A stretch of DNA of 64,000 nt from an uncultured Eubacteriales bacterium (GTDB lineage Bacteria; Bacillota; Clostridia; Oscillospirales; Oscillospiraceae), in assembly GCA_958402445.1 (NCBI GenBank), contig CATXTO010000007.1, forward strand, positions 31,437 to 95,436, read 5' to 3'. Shown here piece after piece: positions 42,977 through 52,235 of this stretch. A program made the translations under genes and the position numbers. Each line of letters opens with the position of its first letter. Within the stretch, counting starts at the first letter, position 1. Under the pieces are notes generated by a model. That model was not told where the DNA came from. It did no database searches and saw only the letters and a program-made list of their open reading frames with translations.

Positions 42977-44372
42977 GAAGGAAGCATTCGTGCCCAATCA
43001 CCCGAATCAGGTTAAGATGTACACCTGCGGCCCCACGGTGTATCACTACGCGCACATCGGGAACCTGCGGACGTATATCATGGAGGACGTTCTGGAAAAG
43101 TACCTGCGCTACCTGGGATATGAGGTGACTAGGGTGATGAACATCACAGATGTGGGGCACCTGGCCTCCGACGCGGACACCGGCGAGGATAAAATGCTCA
43201 AAGGCGCAAAGCGGGAGCACAAATCCGTGCTGGAGCTTGCCCAATTTTATACGGACGCCTTTTTTGCAGACTGTGACAAATTAAATATTAAGAGGCCAGA
43301 TGTGGTGGAACCGGCCACCGCCTGCATTGAAACGTTTATTCAAATCGTTACCAGCCTTTTGGAGCGGGGCTTTGCCTACCTGGCCGGCGGTAATGTATAT
43401 TTTGACACCTCCAAGCTGGAGAAATACCATGTGTTTCACGACCATAAGGAGGATGATTTGGCTATAGGCGTCCGGGAGGGCGTGGAGGAGGACCGGAATA
43501 AACGAAATCAAAATGATTTTGTCCTGTGGTTCACTAAGTCAAAGTTTGAAGACCAGGCGCTGAAGTGGGAGTCACCCTGGGGGGAAGGATACCCCGGGTG
43601 GCACATTGAGTGTACCGGCATCAGCCTCAAGCACTTTGGGGGAGATCTGGACCTGCACTGCGGCGGCGTGGACAATGCGTTCCCCCATCACACCAACGAA
43701 ATTGCCCAGTCGGAGGCCTATTTGGGCCATCCTTGGTGCAAATACTGGTTCCATGTCCACCATCTCAATACGGAGGCGGGGAAAATGTCCAAGTCCAAGG
43801 GAGAGTTCCTGACAGTATCCCTTCTGGAGGAAAAAGGATACGATCCCATGGCGTACCGTTTCTTTTGCCTGCAATCCCACTACCGCCGGAATCTGGTATT
43901 TTCCTGGGAAAACCTGGACAATGCGGCGGCGGCCTACCAAAAGCTGATTGCAAAAATCGCGGCGCTGAATCTATCGGGGGAAGAGACGGTGGACAATAAG
44001 GCCTTCGCGGCGCTAAAGGAGCGGTTTACCAAGGCCTTGGATGGGGACTTGAACACCTCACTTTCGGTGACGGCGGTGTATGACATTCTGAAGGCGGAGA
44101 CCAACGACACGACAAAATGCCGTGCCATCGCTGATTTTGACCGGGTATTGAGTTTAAATCTTTTAGCTGCGGCGGAGAAAGTACGGTTGGAACGCGAACA
44201 GGAGCAAGCTGCATTGGAAGCAGACCCCGGAGTCGACGCCATGTTGGAGGCCAGAACCGCGGCGAAGAAGTTAAAAAACTGGGCGGAGGCGGACCGCATT
44301 CGGGATGCGCTCAAGGCCCAGGGAATTGAAATCATCGACACGCCCCAAGGTACGAAATGGAGACGGGTATGA
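42948..44372 (+). CDS. cysS: Cysteinyl-tRNA synthetase
   Basis: This class I synthetase charges tRNA(Cys). The 474-residue protein has the zinc/cysteine pocket residues in MYTCGPTVYHYAHIGN (which includes the HIGH-type motif HIGN), GWHIECTGIS and DLHCGGVDNAFPHHTNE, and the KMSKS loop GKMSKSKGEF. The anticodon-binding C-terminal helical region runs from about residue 340. An ATG two codons upstream is closer to the SD AAGGAG (4 bp); either is possible. It begins inside the 3' end of cysE and overlaps polA by 4 bp. Confidence 0.96.
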   Translation: MYLYNSLSHKKEAFVPNHPNQVKMYTCGPTVYHYAHIGNLRTYIMEDVLEKYLRYLGYEVTRVMNITDVGHLASDADTGEDKMLKGAKREHKSVLELAQFYTDAFFADCDKLNIKRPDVVEPATACIETFIQIVTSLLERGFAYLAGGNVYFDTSKLEKYHVFHDHKEDDLAIGVREGVEEDRNKRNQNDFVLWFTKSKFEDQALKWESPWGEGYPGWHIECTGISLKHFGGDLDLHCGGVDNAFPHHTNEIAQSEAYLGHPWCKYWFHVHHLNTEAGKMSKSKGEFLTVSLLEEKGYDPMAYRFFCLQSHYRRNLVFSWENLDNAAAAYQKLIAKIAALNLSGEETVDNKAFAALKERFTKALDGDLNTSLSVTAVYDILKAETNDTTKCRAIADFDRVLSLNLLAAAEKVRLEREQEQAALEADPGVDAMLEARTAAKKLKNWAEADRIRDALKAQGIEIIDTPQGTKWRRV

Positions 44373-46897
44373 AACTACTGATTTTGGATGGAAACAGCGT
44401 CATCAATCGGGCCTATTACGGCATCCGCCCGCTGACCACAAGGGACGGCCTGTTTACCAACGCGATCTACGGCTTTTTAAATATTCTGGAGAAGCTGGAA
44501 ACAGAGGAACGGCCGGACGCGGTATGCGTGGCGTTTGACCTGCACGGCCCCACATTCCGACATGTGCAGTACGAGGGGTACAAGGCCACGCGGCATGGTA
44601 TGCCGGAGGAGCTGGCGCAACAGATGCCCTGGATGAAAGAAATCTTGCAGGCCATGAATATCCCCATCTATGAATGCCAGGGCTGGGAGGCAGACGACGT
44701 CATCGGCACAGTGGCAAAAATTTGCGGTCAGTCTGACTGGAACTGCGTCATCGCCACCGGGGACCGGGATAGCCTGCAGCTTATTGATGAACATGTTCAG
44801 GTCAAGCTGGTGGTGACCAAGGCAGGCAGGACCAGTGCCACGGTTTATGATGAGGCAACCTTCCAGGCTGAGTACGGCTTTGCACCCAAAACTCTGGTGG
44901 ATTTAAAGAGCCTGATGGGAGACAGCTCCGACAACATTCCCGGTGTTCCCGGCGTAGGTCCCAAGACGGCTACGGAGCTGCTGTTAAAATTTGGCTCCTT
45001 AGAGGGAGTCTATCAAAATCTACAGGACCCGTCCATTCGTCCTAAGCTTCGGGAGAAGCTAGAGGCAGGTAGGGAGAGCGCCATGCTGTCCTATGATTTG
45101 GCAACCATCCGCTGTCAGGCGCCCATTGATTTTCGGCCTGCCGACGCCCTGCTTCAGGAACCGGACAGACAGGCGCTGCATGAACTATTCACCCGGCTGG
45201 AATTTGTAAAGCTCATGGACCGCTACGGCCTACGAAGTGTTCCAGCAAGGCCCGTGCCGGTAAAGCAGTGTAAAACGCCGGAGGCCTGCGCGTGTTTGCC
45301 GGAGCCTGGAACGCGCTGCGCCCTGGTGCTGGGAGACGACGGGACGGCGGCTGTGGCCTGGGACGGCGGGGTATGTGCCGTGGCGCCGCTGGAAGATAAG
45401 ACGGCGCTGCAAGGCATCCTGGACGCTGGTACGCCCAAGGTCTGTCACGACTGGAAAACGCTGCTGCACCGGCTGGAAGAGCTGGACCTTCCGGCGGAAA
45501 ATGTGGTTTTCGACACGGCCCTGGCCGCCTATGATCTGAATCCCTCCCAGGGTGATTACAGCCTGCCTCGTCTGGCTACCGCATACCTGGGTAGGGAGCT
45601 CTCGCGGGAGCCCGAGGATTTGGCCATGGCTGTGTGGCAGCTCTCCGACATTCTGGAGACTAAGCTGCGGGAACAGGGGGCGCAGCGGCTCTACAGGGAG
45701 ATTGACATGCCTCTGTGTCCCATTTTGTACCGCATGGAACGGACTGGCATCGCCATTGACCGGGATGCCCTGACCCAATTTGGGGATCTTCTCTCCCAAC
45801 GGATTATCGCCTGTGAGGAACAGATATACACTTACGCCGGCGAACCGTTCAACATCCAGTCCACACGGCAGTTGGGAGAGGTCCTGTTTGACCGTCTGGG
45901 GCTTCCGCCTGTCAAAAAGACCAAAACCGGTTACTCCACCAATGTGGAGGTGCTGGAAAAGCTGGCGGACCGGCATCCCATCATCAGTCAGATTATGGAA
46001 TACCGGATGCTGACCAAGCTGAAATCCACCTATGCGGACGGGCTGCTGAAGGTAATCCGACCGGATGGCCGAATTCACACCACCTTTCAGAATATGGTCA
46101 CTGCCACAGGCCGGCTGTCCTCTACGGACCCCAATTTGCAGAATATCCCCATTCGGACGGAGCTGGGCAGCGAAATCCGGAAGATGTTCGTTCCGCAGCC
46201 GGGTTGGGTACTGGTGGATGCGGATTATAGCCAAATTGAACTGCGCGTTCTGGCCCATATCGCTGACGATCCCATTATGCGCCAAGCCTTCCAGAGCGGG
46301 ATGGACATCCACACCGTCACGGCCTCCCAGGTCTTCGGCGTGTCGCCGGAGGCGGTGACGCCGCTTCAGCGCCGCCATGCAAAGGCGGTTAATTTTGGAA
46401 TCGTATATGGTATCTCCGAATTCTCCCTGTCTGAGGACATTGGCGTTTCCCGCGGGGAGGCGAAGGCCTATATTGACAGCTATTTGGAGCGATACGCAGG
46501 CGTAAGAACCTATATGCACGACATTGTGGACACCGCTCGGGCTCAAGGATATGTGACCACGCTTTACGGCCGCAGGCGCTACATTCCTGAGCTCAAAAGC
46601 AGCAATTACAACCTGCGGCAGGGCGCCGAGCGAATCGCCTTGAATACGCCGATTCAGGGAACGGCGGCGGATTTAATTAAATTGGCCATGATCCATGTGG
46701 ACGAGGCTTTACGCCTGGCCGGTCTAAAGGCGCGGCTTGTCCTGCAGGTCCACGACGAACTCATTGTAGAATGCCCACCGGAGGAGACGGATGAAGTAAA
46801 ACGTATTGTCACCCGGGAAATGGAGCAGGTGGCGGACCTTACTGTGCCGTTGACCGCAGAAGCCAAGGCTGGAGAAAGCTGGTACGCGGCAAAATGA
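44369..46897 (+). CDS. polA: DNA polymerase I
   Basis: This 842-residue repair and Okazaki-fragment polymerase has a 5'-3' exonuclease domain (about 1-290; LLILDGNSVINRAYYG, GWEADDVIGT, DSSDNIPGVPGVGPKTA), a 3'-5' exonuclease-like domain (about 300-460) and the polymerase domain. Polymerase motifs A (VDADYSQIELRVLAH), B (RRHAKAVNFGIVYGIS) and C (LQVHDELIVE) are intact. In the middle domain the first DxE of the proofreading site is absent, so proofreading is probably lost, as in many Firmicutes. The ATG lies in an ATGA overlap with cysS. It overlaps rimI by 4 bp. Confidence 0.96.
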   Translation: MKLLILDGNSVINRAYYGIRPLTTRDGLFTNAIYGFLNILEKLETEERPDAVCVAFDLHGPTFRHVQYEGYKATRHGMPEELAQQMPWMKEILQAMNIPIYECQGWEADDVIGTVAKICGQSDWNCVIATGDRDSLQLIDEHVQVKLVVTKAGRTSATVYDEATFQAEYGFAPKTLVDLKSLMGDSSDNIPGVPGVGPKTATELLLKFGSLEGVYQNLQDPSIRPKLREKLEAGRESAMLSYDLATIRCQAPIDFRPADALLQEPDRQALHELFTRLEFVKLMDRYGLRSVPARPVPVKQCKTPEACACLPEPGTRCALVLGDDGTAAVAWDGGVCAVAPLEDKTALQGILDAGTPKVCHDWKTLLHRLEELDLPAENVVFDTALAAYDLNPSQGDYSLPRLATAYLGRELSREPEDLAMAVWQLSDILETKLREQGAQRLYREIDMPLCPILYRMERTGIAIDRDALTQFGDLLSQRIIACEEQIYTYAGEPFNIQSTRQLGEVLFDRLGLPPVKKTKTGYSTNVEVLEKLADRHPIISQIMEYRMLTKLKSTYADGLLKVIRPDGRIHTTFQNMVTATGRLSSTDPNLQNIPIRTELGSEIRKMFVPQPGWVLVDADYSQIELRVLAHIADDPIMRQAFQSGMDIHTVTASQVFGVSPEAVTPLQRRHAKAVNFGIVYGISEFSLSEDIGVSRGEAKAYIDSYLERYAGVRTYMHDIVDTARAQGYVTTLYGRRRYIPELKSSNYNLRQGAERIALNTPIQGTAADLIKLAMIHVDEALRLAGLKARLVLQVHDELIVECPPEETDEVKRIVTREMEQVADLTVPLTAEAKAGESWYAAK

Positions 46898-47337
46898 TGG
46901 TGCTTGCGGAGATGACGGCAGCGCATGTGCCGCAAATAGTGGCGTTGGAAAATATTTGTTTTTCCGATCCCTGGAGTGGGCACAGCATTGCTGTAGAGCT
47001 AAAAAATCCTCTGAGCCTCTGGCTGGTGGCGTTGGACGGGGAAGACGTGGCGGGCTATATTGGCAGCCAGTCCGTCATGGACGAAGCGGATATGATGAAC
47101 CTGGCGGTGGCCCCTAGATACCGGCGCCAGGGCGTGGGAGAGCGCCTGGTGCTGGCTCTGGTGGACCGGCTGCGCAGCCGGGGCGTTTGCCGGCTCAGTC
47201 TGGAGGTGCGGGACTCCAATCTCCCCGCCCTGGCCCTTTACACAAAGCTGGGGTTCCGGCAGGTTGGCCTGCGGCCCAATTATTATCTGGAGCCCCGGGA
47301 GGATGCCCGGATTCTCCGAAAGGAGTGGACGTTATGA
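46894..47337 (+). CDS. rimI: Ribosomal protein S18-alanine N-acetyltransferase-type GNAT
   Basis: This 147-residue GNAT has the RimI pattern: CFSDPWSGHSIAVELKNP near the N-terminus, acetyl-CoA motif VAPRYRRQGVGERLVLAL and the C-terminal LSLEVRDSNLPALALYTKLGFRQVGLRPNYY. RimI acetylates the S18 N-terminus and often travels with t6A genes; here tsaD follows with a 4-bp overlap. The start overlaps the polA stop (ATGA); a second ATG follows directly. tsaB and tsaE are not in the window. Confidence 0.93.
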   Translation: MMVLAEMTAAHVPQIVALENICFSDPWSGHSIAVELKNPLSLWLVALDGEDVAGYIGSQSVMDEADMMNLAVAPRYRRQGVGERLVLALVDRLRSRGVCRLSLEVRDSNLPALALYTKLGFRQVGLRPNYYLEPREDARILRKEWTL

Positions 47338-48350
47338 TTGTGATGGGCGTGGAGTCCTCCTGCGATGAGACCGCTGTGGCTTTGGTGGAGGACGGCAGAC
47401 ATATTTTGACGGACTGCATCTCTTCTCAAGTGGAACTGCACAAGGTCTACGGCGGCGTTGTGCCGGAAATTGCCTCCCGGAAACATATAGAGGTCATCTA
47501 TGGACTGGCAGATCAGGCGCTGGCCGAGGCTGGACTCCAAAGGGAGCAAATCGACGCGATTGCTGTGACTTACGCCCCCGGTCTTATCGGCGCGGTGCTG
47601 GTTGGCGTGAATTTTGCTAAGGCGGCGGCCTTGGCTTTGGACAGGCCTTTGGTTCCTGTGCATCACATCCGGGGGCACATTGCGGCAAACTATTTGGCTT
47701 ACCCCACCTTGCAGCCGCCGTTTTTATGCCTGGTGGTTTCCGGGGGCCATACGATGCTAGTGGATGTCCAAACCTATACCGCAATGCGGGTGATGGGCAG
47801 CACGTTGGACGACGCGGCGGGGGAGTGCTTTGATAAGGTTGCCCGGGTACTGGGCATGCCGTACCCCGGGGGAGCGGCTCTGGACCGTGCGGCGCAGGGC
47901 GGGAATGCAAGCCGCTATCGACTGCCCCGCGCCCATGCTGGAGAGAATCCGCTGGACATGTCCTTTTCCGGTCTGAAGACTGCGGCCATCAATCTGCTGC
48001 ACCATGCCGAGCAGGTGAGGGAGGAGATTTGTGTTCCAGACCTCTGTGCGTCCTTCTCCGCGGCAATATCCGATACCCTGATCCCAAGGGCGATTGCGGC
48101 GCTTCGGCGGACAGGATACGATAAGCTGGCTGTGGCGGGCGGCGTAGCCGCCAACTCACAGATTCGCCGGGATCTGCTCACTGCTGCGGCACAGGTAGGC
48201 GCCAGCGTGTATCTGCCGCCGCTGGCCCTCTGCGGAGACAACGGAGCTATGATTGCTGCCCAGGGATACTTTGAGTATCAGGCCGGTCACATAGCGGATA
48301 TGAGCCTAAACGCTTACGCCACCAAGTCACTGGTTGGCGAGTCTGTATGA
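47334..48350 (+). CDS. tsaD: tRNA N6-adenosine threonylcarbamoyltransferase
   Basis: This enzyme transfers the threonylcarbamoyl group to A37 of ANN-decoding tRNAs. The 338-residue ASKHA protein has VMGVESSCDETAVALVEDG, the metal-binding HxxxH in VHHIRGHIAANYL, the nucleotide loop CLVVSGGHTMLV, and FDKVARVLGMPYPGG. The start follows SD AAGGAG by 8 bp and overlaps the rimI stop. With TsaB and TsaE encoded elsewhere it completes t6A synthesis. It ends the polA-rimI-tsaD run and is followed by a strong terminator. Confidence 0.97.
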   Translation: MIVMGVESSCDETAVALVEDGRHILTDCISSQVELHKVYGGVVPEIASRKHIEVIYGLADQALAEAGLQREQIDAIAVTYAPGLIGAVLVGVNFAKAAALALDRPLVPVHHIRGHIAANYLAYPTLQPPFLCLVVSGGHTMLVDVQTYTAMRVMGSTLDDAAGECFDKVARVLGMPYPGGAALDRAAQGGNASRYRLPRAHAGENPLDMSFSGLKTAAINLLHHAEQVREEICVPDLCASFSAAISDTLIPRAIAALRRTGYDKLAVAGGVAANSQIRRDLLTAAAQVGASVYLPPLALCGDNGAMIAAQGYFEYQAGHIADMSLNAYATKSLVGESV

Positions 48351-48394
48351 AATAGAATACAGCTGACAGCGAGGTCAGGCCACGGCAATAAGGC

Positions 48395-48427
48395 ATTGCG
48401 CGGGACATAAAGCTTGTCCCGCGCAAT
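48395..48427 (+). terminator. Terminator after tsaD
   Basis: A 13-bp perfect stem ATTGCGCGGGACA / TGTCCCGCGCAAT with a 7-nt loop, followed by CTTGTTTTTT. Confidence 0.92.
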
Positions 48428-48469
48428 CTTGTTTTTTCCGCCGATGGGGACATGGAAGCGCGAAAGCTG

Positions 48470-48790
48470 TCTGGAATTTTTTGGAAAACATTAGGTTATT
48501 CAGTCAATCCCGTGTATGGGAATTATGTCAATTAAAAGTTGAGTAAAAATTCATAGAAAAAAACAACAAATGGTTACAGTTTTTGAAATTTTCGTAACAT
48601 AAGAGAGAAATTTCTCCTGTGCATTCCTGTGGAGAAACCTGTGGAGAATGTGCATAACTGTATGATGACCAGCATGTTTTCCACATTATTGTAAACTAAA
48701 ACAGGGCGGAGATATGAAAATATACGATTATTTTGTCGAAATGGGGGGAGAAATGTCGTCTGCATCGGCTGTTTTCCACAGGTTAATTCT
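48470..48790. other. AT-rich gene-free region with five DnaA-box-like 9-mers
   Basis: Between tsaD and the ferritin-like gene there is no credible ORF. Within 153 bp lie TGTGGAGAA (48628-48636), TGTGGAGAA (48640-48648), TGTGCATAA (48649-48657; reverse complement TTATGCACA fits the TTATNCACA consensus), and TTTTCCACA at 48677-48685 and 48772-48780. The left flank (48530-48600) is strongly AT-rich. This may be a DnaA-binding or titration site or a DnaA-regulated promoter region. Confidence 0.5.
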
Positions 48791-48913
48791 TCCAGAAGTA
48801 ATCTTTGGTTGCTGTGGCCGGCATTTATCCCTGCGCCGATTGTCGGCTTAAAATGAGCATGCAAATGGGTTCCATCGCATAGGGTTTATCAAAAATCCGG
48901 GGAGGAATTCGCA

Positions 48914-49444
48914 GTGGAACAGCAGCTTCAATTTTCTGAAGGAACGCCCTATCCGCCTATCCGCGTGGACCAGCCCAACGCCCAATACGCCTCGGCCATG
49001 TTGGCCAATCTTGCCAGCTGCAACTCGGAGATATCAGCGGTAAGTCTGTATTTTTACAATAGCCTGGTTTTGGCAGAACAATATCCGGATCTGGCCTCCT
49101 GCTTCCACGGGGTCAGTATCGTGGAAATGCATCACATGCATATTTTTGGCCAACTGGCTCTGCTGCTGGGGGCGGATCCGAGACTCTGGAGCAATACGCG
49201 CAGGCGCTTACGCTATTGGTCCCCGGCCTGCAACCAGTATCCGCAAAAGGTTTTGCCGCTGATTCGGAATGCCATCGATGGGGAGCGAGCTGCAATACAA
49301 CAATATCAACATCAAATTGGCTGGATCCAGGACGAGGGAATCCAAGAAAATCTGCGTCGGATTTTGTTGGATGAGGAACAACACATAGTTGTTTTTCAGT
49401 CTATGGAAAAGGAACTCTGCAAATCGGAAGCAACTGAGGCATAA
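48914..49444 (+). CDS. Ferritin-like di-iron protein (rubrerythrin/Mn-catalase-like fold)
   Basis: The 176-residue protein reads as a four-helix bundle with paired metal ligands: Glu in CNSEISAVSLYFYN, the ExxH of VEMHHMHIFGQ, Glu in DGERAAIQQYQHQIG and the final DEEQHIVVFQ. This spacing is typical of ferritin-like di-iron proteins. No C-terminal rubredoxin domain is present, so it is not a classical rubrerythrin. The start is GTG after GGGGAGG. It is monocistronic, with the DnaA-box cluster upstream. Function could be peroxide defence or a spore-associated role; neither is shown. Confidence 0.75.
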   Translation: MEQQLQFSEGTPYPPIRVDQPNAQYASAMLANLASCNSEISAVSLYFYNSLVLAEQYPDLASCFHGVSIVEMHHMHIFGQLALLLGADPRLWSNTRRRLRYWSPACNQYPQKVLPLIRNAIDGERAAIQQYQHQIGWIQDEGIQENLRRILLDEEQHIVVFQSMEKELCKSEATEA

Positions 49445-49450
49445 TAAAAA

Positions 49451-49488
49451 GGGCGTGCTGCTGAGCAAATGAGTTCAGCGGCGCGCCC
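49451..49488 (+). terminator. Terminator after the ferritin-like gene
   Basis: A 14-bp stem GGGCGTGCTGCTGA / TCAGCGGCGCGCCC (two G-U pairs), flanked by A5 and T5, so it could work in both directions. Confidence 0.85.
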
Positions 49489-49599
49489 TTTTTATTTATG
49501 GCACCTTGGCCGTACTTTCATCTGATTGTACCGTCTTATCGTATAATGCCACCGTTCCTCTGCCGTACCCCATGTGGTATTTTCCGCTGTCACTTTTGT

Positions 49600-50166
49600 T
49601 CATTCAGCACACGCTTGCAGCTCCACAATTTTTTTCTGCAGTCCTTTTAAGTCCCGAAAGGCCTCCGGCCGCTTGCTGGGGTCCCGCAGAAGCGCGGAGG
49701 GGTGGAAAGTGGCGGACATCCAAATGCCGCCCTTTTCAATCCATTGGCCATGCTCCCGGGTAATCCGAAAATCCGGCTTCATGAGCCGCATGGCGGCAAT
49801 GCGCCCCAGGCAGACTATAATTTTCGGTTGAATCAAAGCCACCTGGTTCCGTAAGTAATCGATGCAGGCGTCCTGCTCCACAGAGAGCGGGTCACGGTTC
49901 TGTGGCGGGCGGCATTTGACAATGTTGGTGATATAGCAGTTGTGCCGGCCAAGGTCGACAATATAGAGCATATCGTTGAGCAGTTGTCCCGCCGCTCCGA
50001 CAAACGGTTCCCTCTGTATATCCTCTTGCTGCCCGGGTCCCTCGCCCACAAGCATCACATCCGCATCCTTTGGCCCTACGCCGAATACCACATGGTGCCG
50101 GGTTTCGCACAGGCTGCAACGGGTGCAGTTCCGGCAAGCCTTCTCTAGCTGTGGCCATTCCAGCAT
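49600..50166 (-). CDS. Uracil-DNA glycosylase, type 4 ([4Fe-4S])
   Basis: The 188-residue protein removes uracil from DNA. The family 4 signature is complete: N-terminal cluster cysteines in ACRNCTRCSLCETR, catalytic motif A GEGPGQQEDIQREPFVGAAGQLL, cluster cysteines near NIVKCRPPQNRDP and VEQDACIDYL, and motif B ATFHPSALLRDPSKR. Length is typical. It lies 3 bp after the D,D-carboxypeptidase gene on the same strand, probably co-transcribed but without an evident functional link. Confidence 0.95.
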   Translation of the reverse strand: MLEWPQLEKACRNCTRCSLCETRHHVVFGVGPKDADVMLVGEGPGQQEDIQREPFVGAAGQLLNDMLYIVDLGRHNCYITNIVKCRPPQNRDPLSVEQDACIDYLRNQVALIQPKIIVCLGRIAAMRLMKPDFRITREHGQWIEKGGIWMSATFHPSALLRDPSKRPEAFRDLKGLQKKIVELQACAE

Positions 50167-50168
50167 GA

Positions 50169-51626
50169 TCAGCGCTCCTTTCTATCTTGCCGGCGCCGTT
50201 TGTGCTTGCGGCGCCGAAGCGCGGACCAAACCGTCACAGCCAACACCAGTATGAACAGAACGGCCAGAAAAATCACCACGCCGCGCCAAGGGTTTTGCTT
50301 GATTTCTTGGACCGTCTTCTCTGGAACCGAGACCAGGGTTTTGCGGTCCACTGCAGTGACTGTGACGAGATCCGTTTCACCCACACAAATGGAGCCGTAA
50401 TATTTCCGAACAACGCCAACGGTTTCTCCCGCCTCCAGCGGGGCCTCCAAGCCATTTTCGGATAGCAGGTCATAGGAGGTTGTCAATTGGTCTTCCTCAT
50501 AATCCGCAGGCAGCATGGTGGTGATGCTTTCCTTCGGCGTGACGACGACAGATTCCGTCCCCTTTTGCACAGGGAGCTGGGCAATGGGTGCCAAAGGAGA
50601 CAATACCTGAACAAAGGTGAACTGGTCAAAACCAAAGTCCAGCATTTTGGAGGCTGTCACAAAGCTACCGTAGGTGGTATAGGTTTCTGTCACGGTGTTG
50701 CTGGCGCCCAAGACTACGCAAAGGTACCGCAGGCCCGCATCCTCCGCCACGCAAATAACACAGCGGCCAGCGGGCGTGGTGAAGCCGGTTTTTCCGCCGA
50801 CCACTCGTTCGTCATAATAGTCTGAGGTGACGATGGAGCTGATCAGGTAGTTGGTGGTGACAAGCGTCCTAGCCTCTGAAAGGTTGGTGGCAGGCAGCTC
50901 ATACCGGGTGGTGGCATATATCTCCTGAAATTTTTCGTACTGCAACGCAGCCAGGGTGATTTTTGCCAGGTCGCGGGCGGTGGTGTAGTGATCGTCGGCA
51001 TGCAGACCGTGGGTATTGGAGAAGTGCGTATCCTCGCAGCCCAGTTCTTTGGCTTTCTGATTCATCATCTCCAGAAAAGCAGATTGAGTTCCCGCCACAT
51101 ATTCAGCGATTACTGGCGCCGCGTCATTGGCGGAAGCGATCATCAGGCAGTAGAGGAGTTGATCCAGGGTAAAGACCTCTCCGGCAATCAAATTTGCACT
51201 GCTTCCATCCGGGTCCATATCGGCCAGAGCAGACTCGCTTACGGTGATTTGATCGGTTAGGGTCCCATGCTCCAGGGCCAGCAGACAGGTCATGATCTTG
51301 GTCAGACTGGCGGGCTCTCGGCGCTCATCAATGTTTTTGGCGTAAACCATGGTATTGGAGTTGAGTTCCAGGAGCAGGACAGCCGCGCCATCCACCTCCA
51401 AATCCTGCGGGCCGGCCAAGGCGAGGGAAGCGTCCACGCCAAAATCGCCATCTTCCGTTATGAAGGTTTGCCGCGGGTTGGTAGGTTCTAAAGAATCAGT
51501 TGTGTTGCTGGAAACGCTTGCTTCCGTGCCGGTATCCTCAGCTTCCGAGGCCAAAACGGATGGGCCGCCAAGCGGCAGCAGAATCAGCGCCGCAAGAAAA
51601 AGGGACAGGATTCTAAACTTTTTCAT
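50169..51626 (-). CDS. dacF: D-alanyl-D-alanine carboxypeptidase (PBP5/DacF-like)
   Basis: This serine-type penicillin-binding protein trims the terminal D-Ala from peptidoglycan stem peptides. The 485-residue protein has a signal peptide (residues 1-27), an acidic/Thr-rich linker, and the catalytic domain with SLTK (Ser107-Lys110), SAN in MIASANDAA and KTG in VVGGKTGFTTPAG. A beta-rich PBP5-type C-terminal domain follows, then a transmembrane helix and a strongly basic tail (RRRKHKRRRQDRKER) rather than the usual amphipathic anchor. Whether it is DacA, DacB or DacF in role is not decidable. The ATG at MKKF is preferred; an ATG four codons upstream lacks an SD. Confidence 0.9.
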   Translation of the reverse strand: MKKFRILSLFLAALILLPLGGPSVLASEAEDTGTEASVSSNTTDSLEPTNPRQTFITEDGDFGVDASLALAGPQDLEVDGAAVLLLELNSNTMVYAKNIDERREPASLTKIMTCLLALEHGTLTDQITVSESALADMDPDGSSANLIAGEVFTLDQLLYCLMIASANDAAPVIAEYVAGTQSAFLEMMNQKAKELGCEDTHFSNTHGLHADDHYTTARDLAKITLAALQYEKFQEIYATTRYELPATNLSEARTLVTTNYLISSIVTSDYYDERVVGGKTGFTTPAGRCVICVAEDAGLRYLCVVLGASNTVTETYTTYGSFVTASKMLDFGFDQFTFVQVLSPLAPIAQLPVQKGTESVVVTPKESITTMLPADYEEDQLTTSYDLLSENGLEAPLEAGETVGVVRKYYGSICVGETDLVTVTAVDRKTLVSVPEKTVQEIKQNPWRGVVIFLAVLFILVLAVTVWSALRRRKHKRRRQDRKER

Positions 51627-51785
51627 CTTTTTCACCATAAATATTAGGGGCGCTGGCTTGCCCGCCGGCGCAAAGTCGTGTATAATGAATTTGAAAACAA
51701 ACGGCATGGACTGGGTGCCTGATGATAATGATTATAACAGTTGTCTGGTGGCGGTGTCAATCCGTGAAGGGAGGAATTCCCATCC

Positions 51786-52229
51786 ATGAGACGCATAAAA
51801 TTTCCAATGCTTTTGCTGGTTCTGGTTGGTGTATTGGTCGGTTTCCTTGTGGGCCTGTTCATTGGACGGAATACAGGGGGACAGACCCTGCGTATCGCCG
51901 TGGAGAGCACAGTGCCGACTGGGCCTGTTCCGACAGCGCCGCAGACTCCTACTCAGACGCAGCAGACCACCGCGCCTATGCAGACTGATCATACGGAGCC
52001 GGTGCAGACCAGTGCCCCCACGGACCCGGTGGGTGGAAAAATCAATGTCAATACCGCCGGTGCCGTGGAGTTGATGGAACTTCCCGGCATTGGAGAAGTA
52101 CTAGCGCAGAGAATAGTGGACTATCGAGAGAAGCACGGTCCGTTCCGTTCTCTGGAGGACCTGACGGAAGTCAGTGGAATTGGGGAAAAGCGCCTGGAAG
52201 GAATCCGGGACTATGCCACAGTGGGGTGA
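51786..52229 (+). CDS. ComEA-like membrane-anchored helix-hairpin-helix protein
   Basis: The 147-residue protein has an N-terminal membrane anchor (residues 5-28), a Thr/Pro/Gln-rich linker (about 40-82), and a C-terminal double helix-hairpin-helix DNA-binding domain: [54 protein letters not shown]. ComEA proteins bind incoming DNA in competence; here the SLBB domain found in the B. subtilis protein is missing. No comEB or comEC is adjacent. A two-component regulator follows 6 bp later, in the same operon. Confidence 0.88.
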   Translation: MRRIKFPMLLLVLVGVLVGFLVGLFIGRNTGGQTLRIAVESTVPTGPVPTAPQTPTQTQQTTAPMQTDHTEPVQTSAPTDPVGGKINVNTAGAVELMELPGIGEVLAQRIVDYREKHGPFRSLEDLTEVSGIGEKRLEGIRDYATVG

Positions 52230-52235
52230 TATGAG

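Noticed and set aside
45230..46546. 438-residue minus-strand ORF inside polA
   Set aside because: All polymerase motifs are on the plus strand; the antisense frame has no recognisable domain and no SD.
48470..48790. Chromosomal replication origin
   Set aside because: No dnaA, dnaN, rpmH or gyr genes nearby, and no strand switch: long plus-strand runs lie on both sides. The box cluster is kept as a finding, not as oriC.
48574..48864. 96-residue minus-strand ORF
   Set aside because: It crosses the DnaA-box cluster, has no SD or domain, and its composition simply reflects the AT-rich gap.
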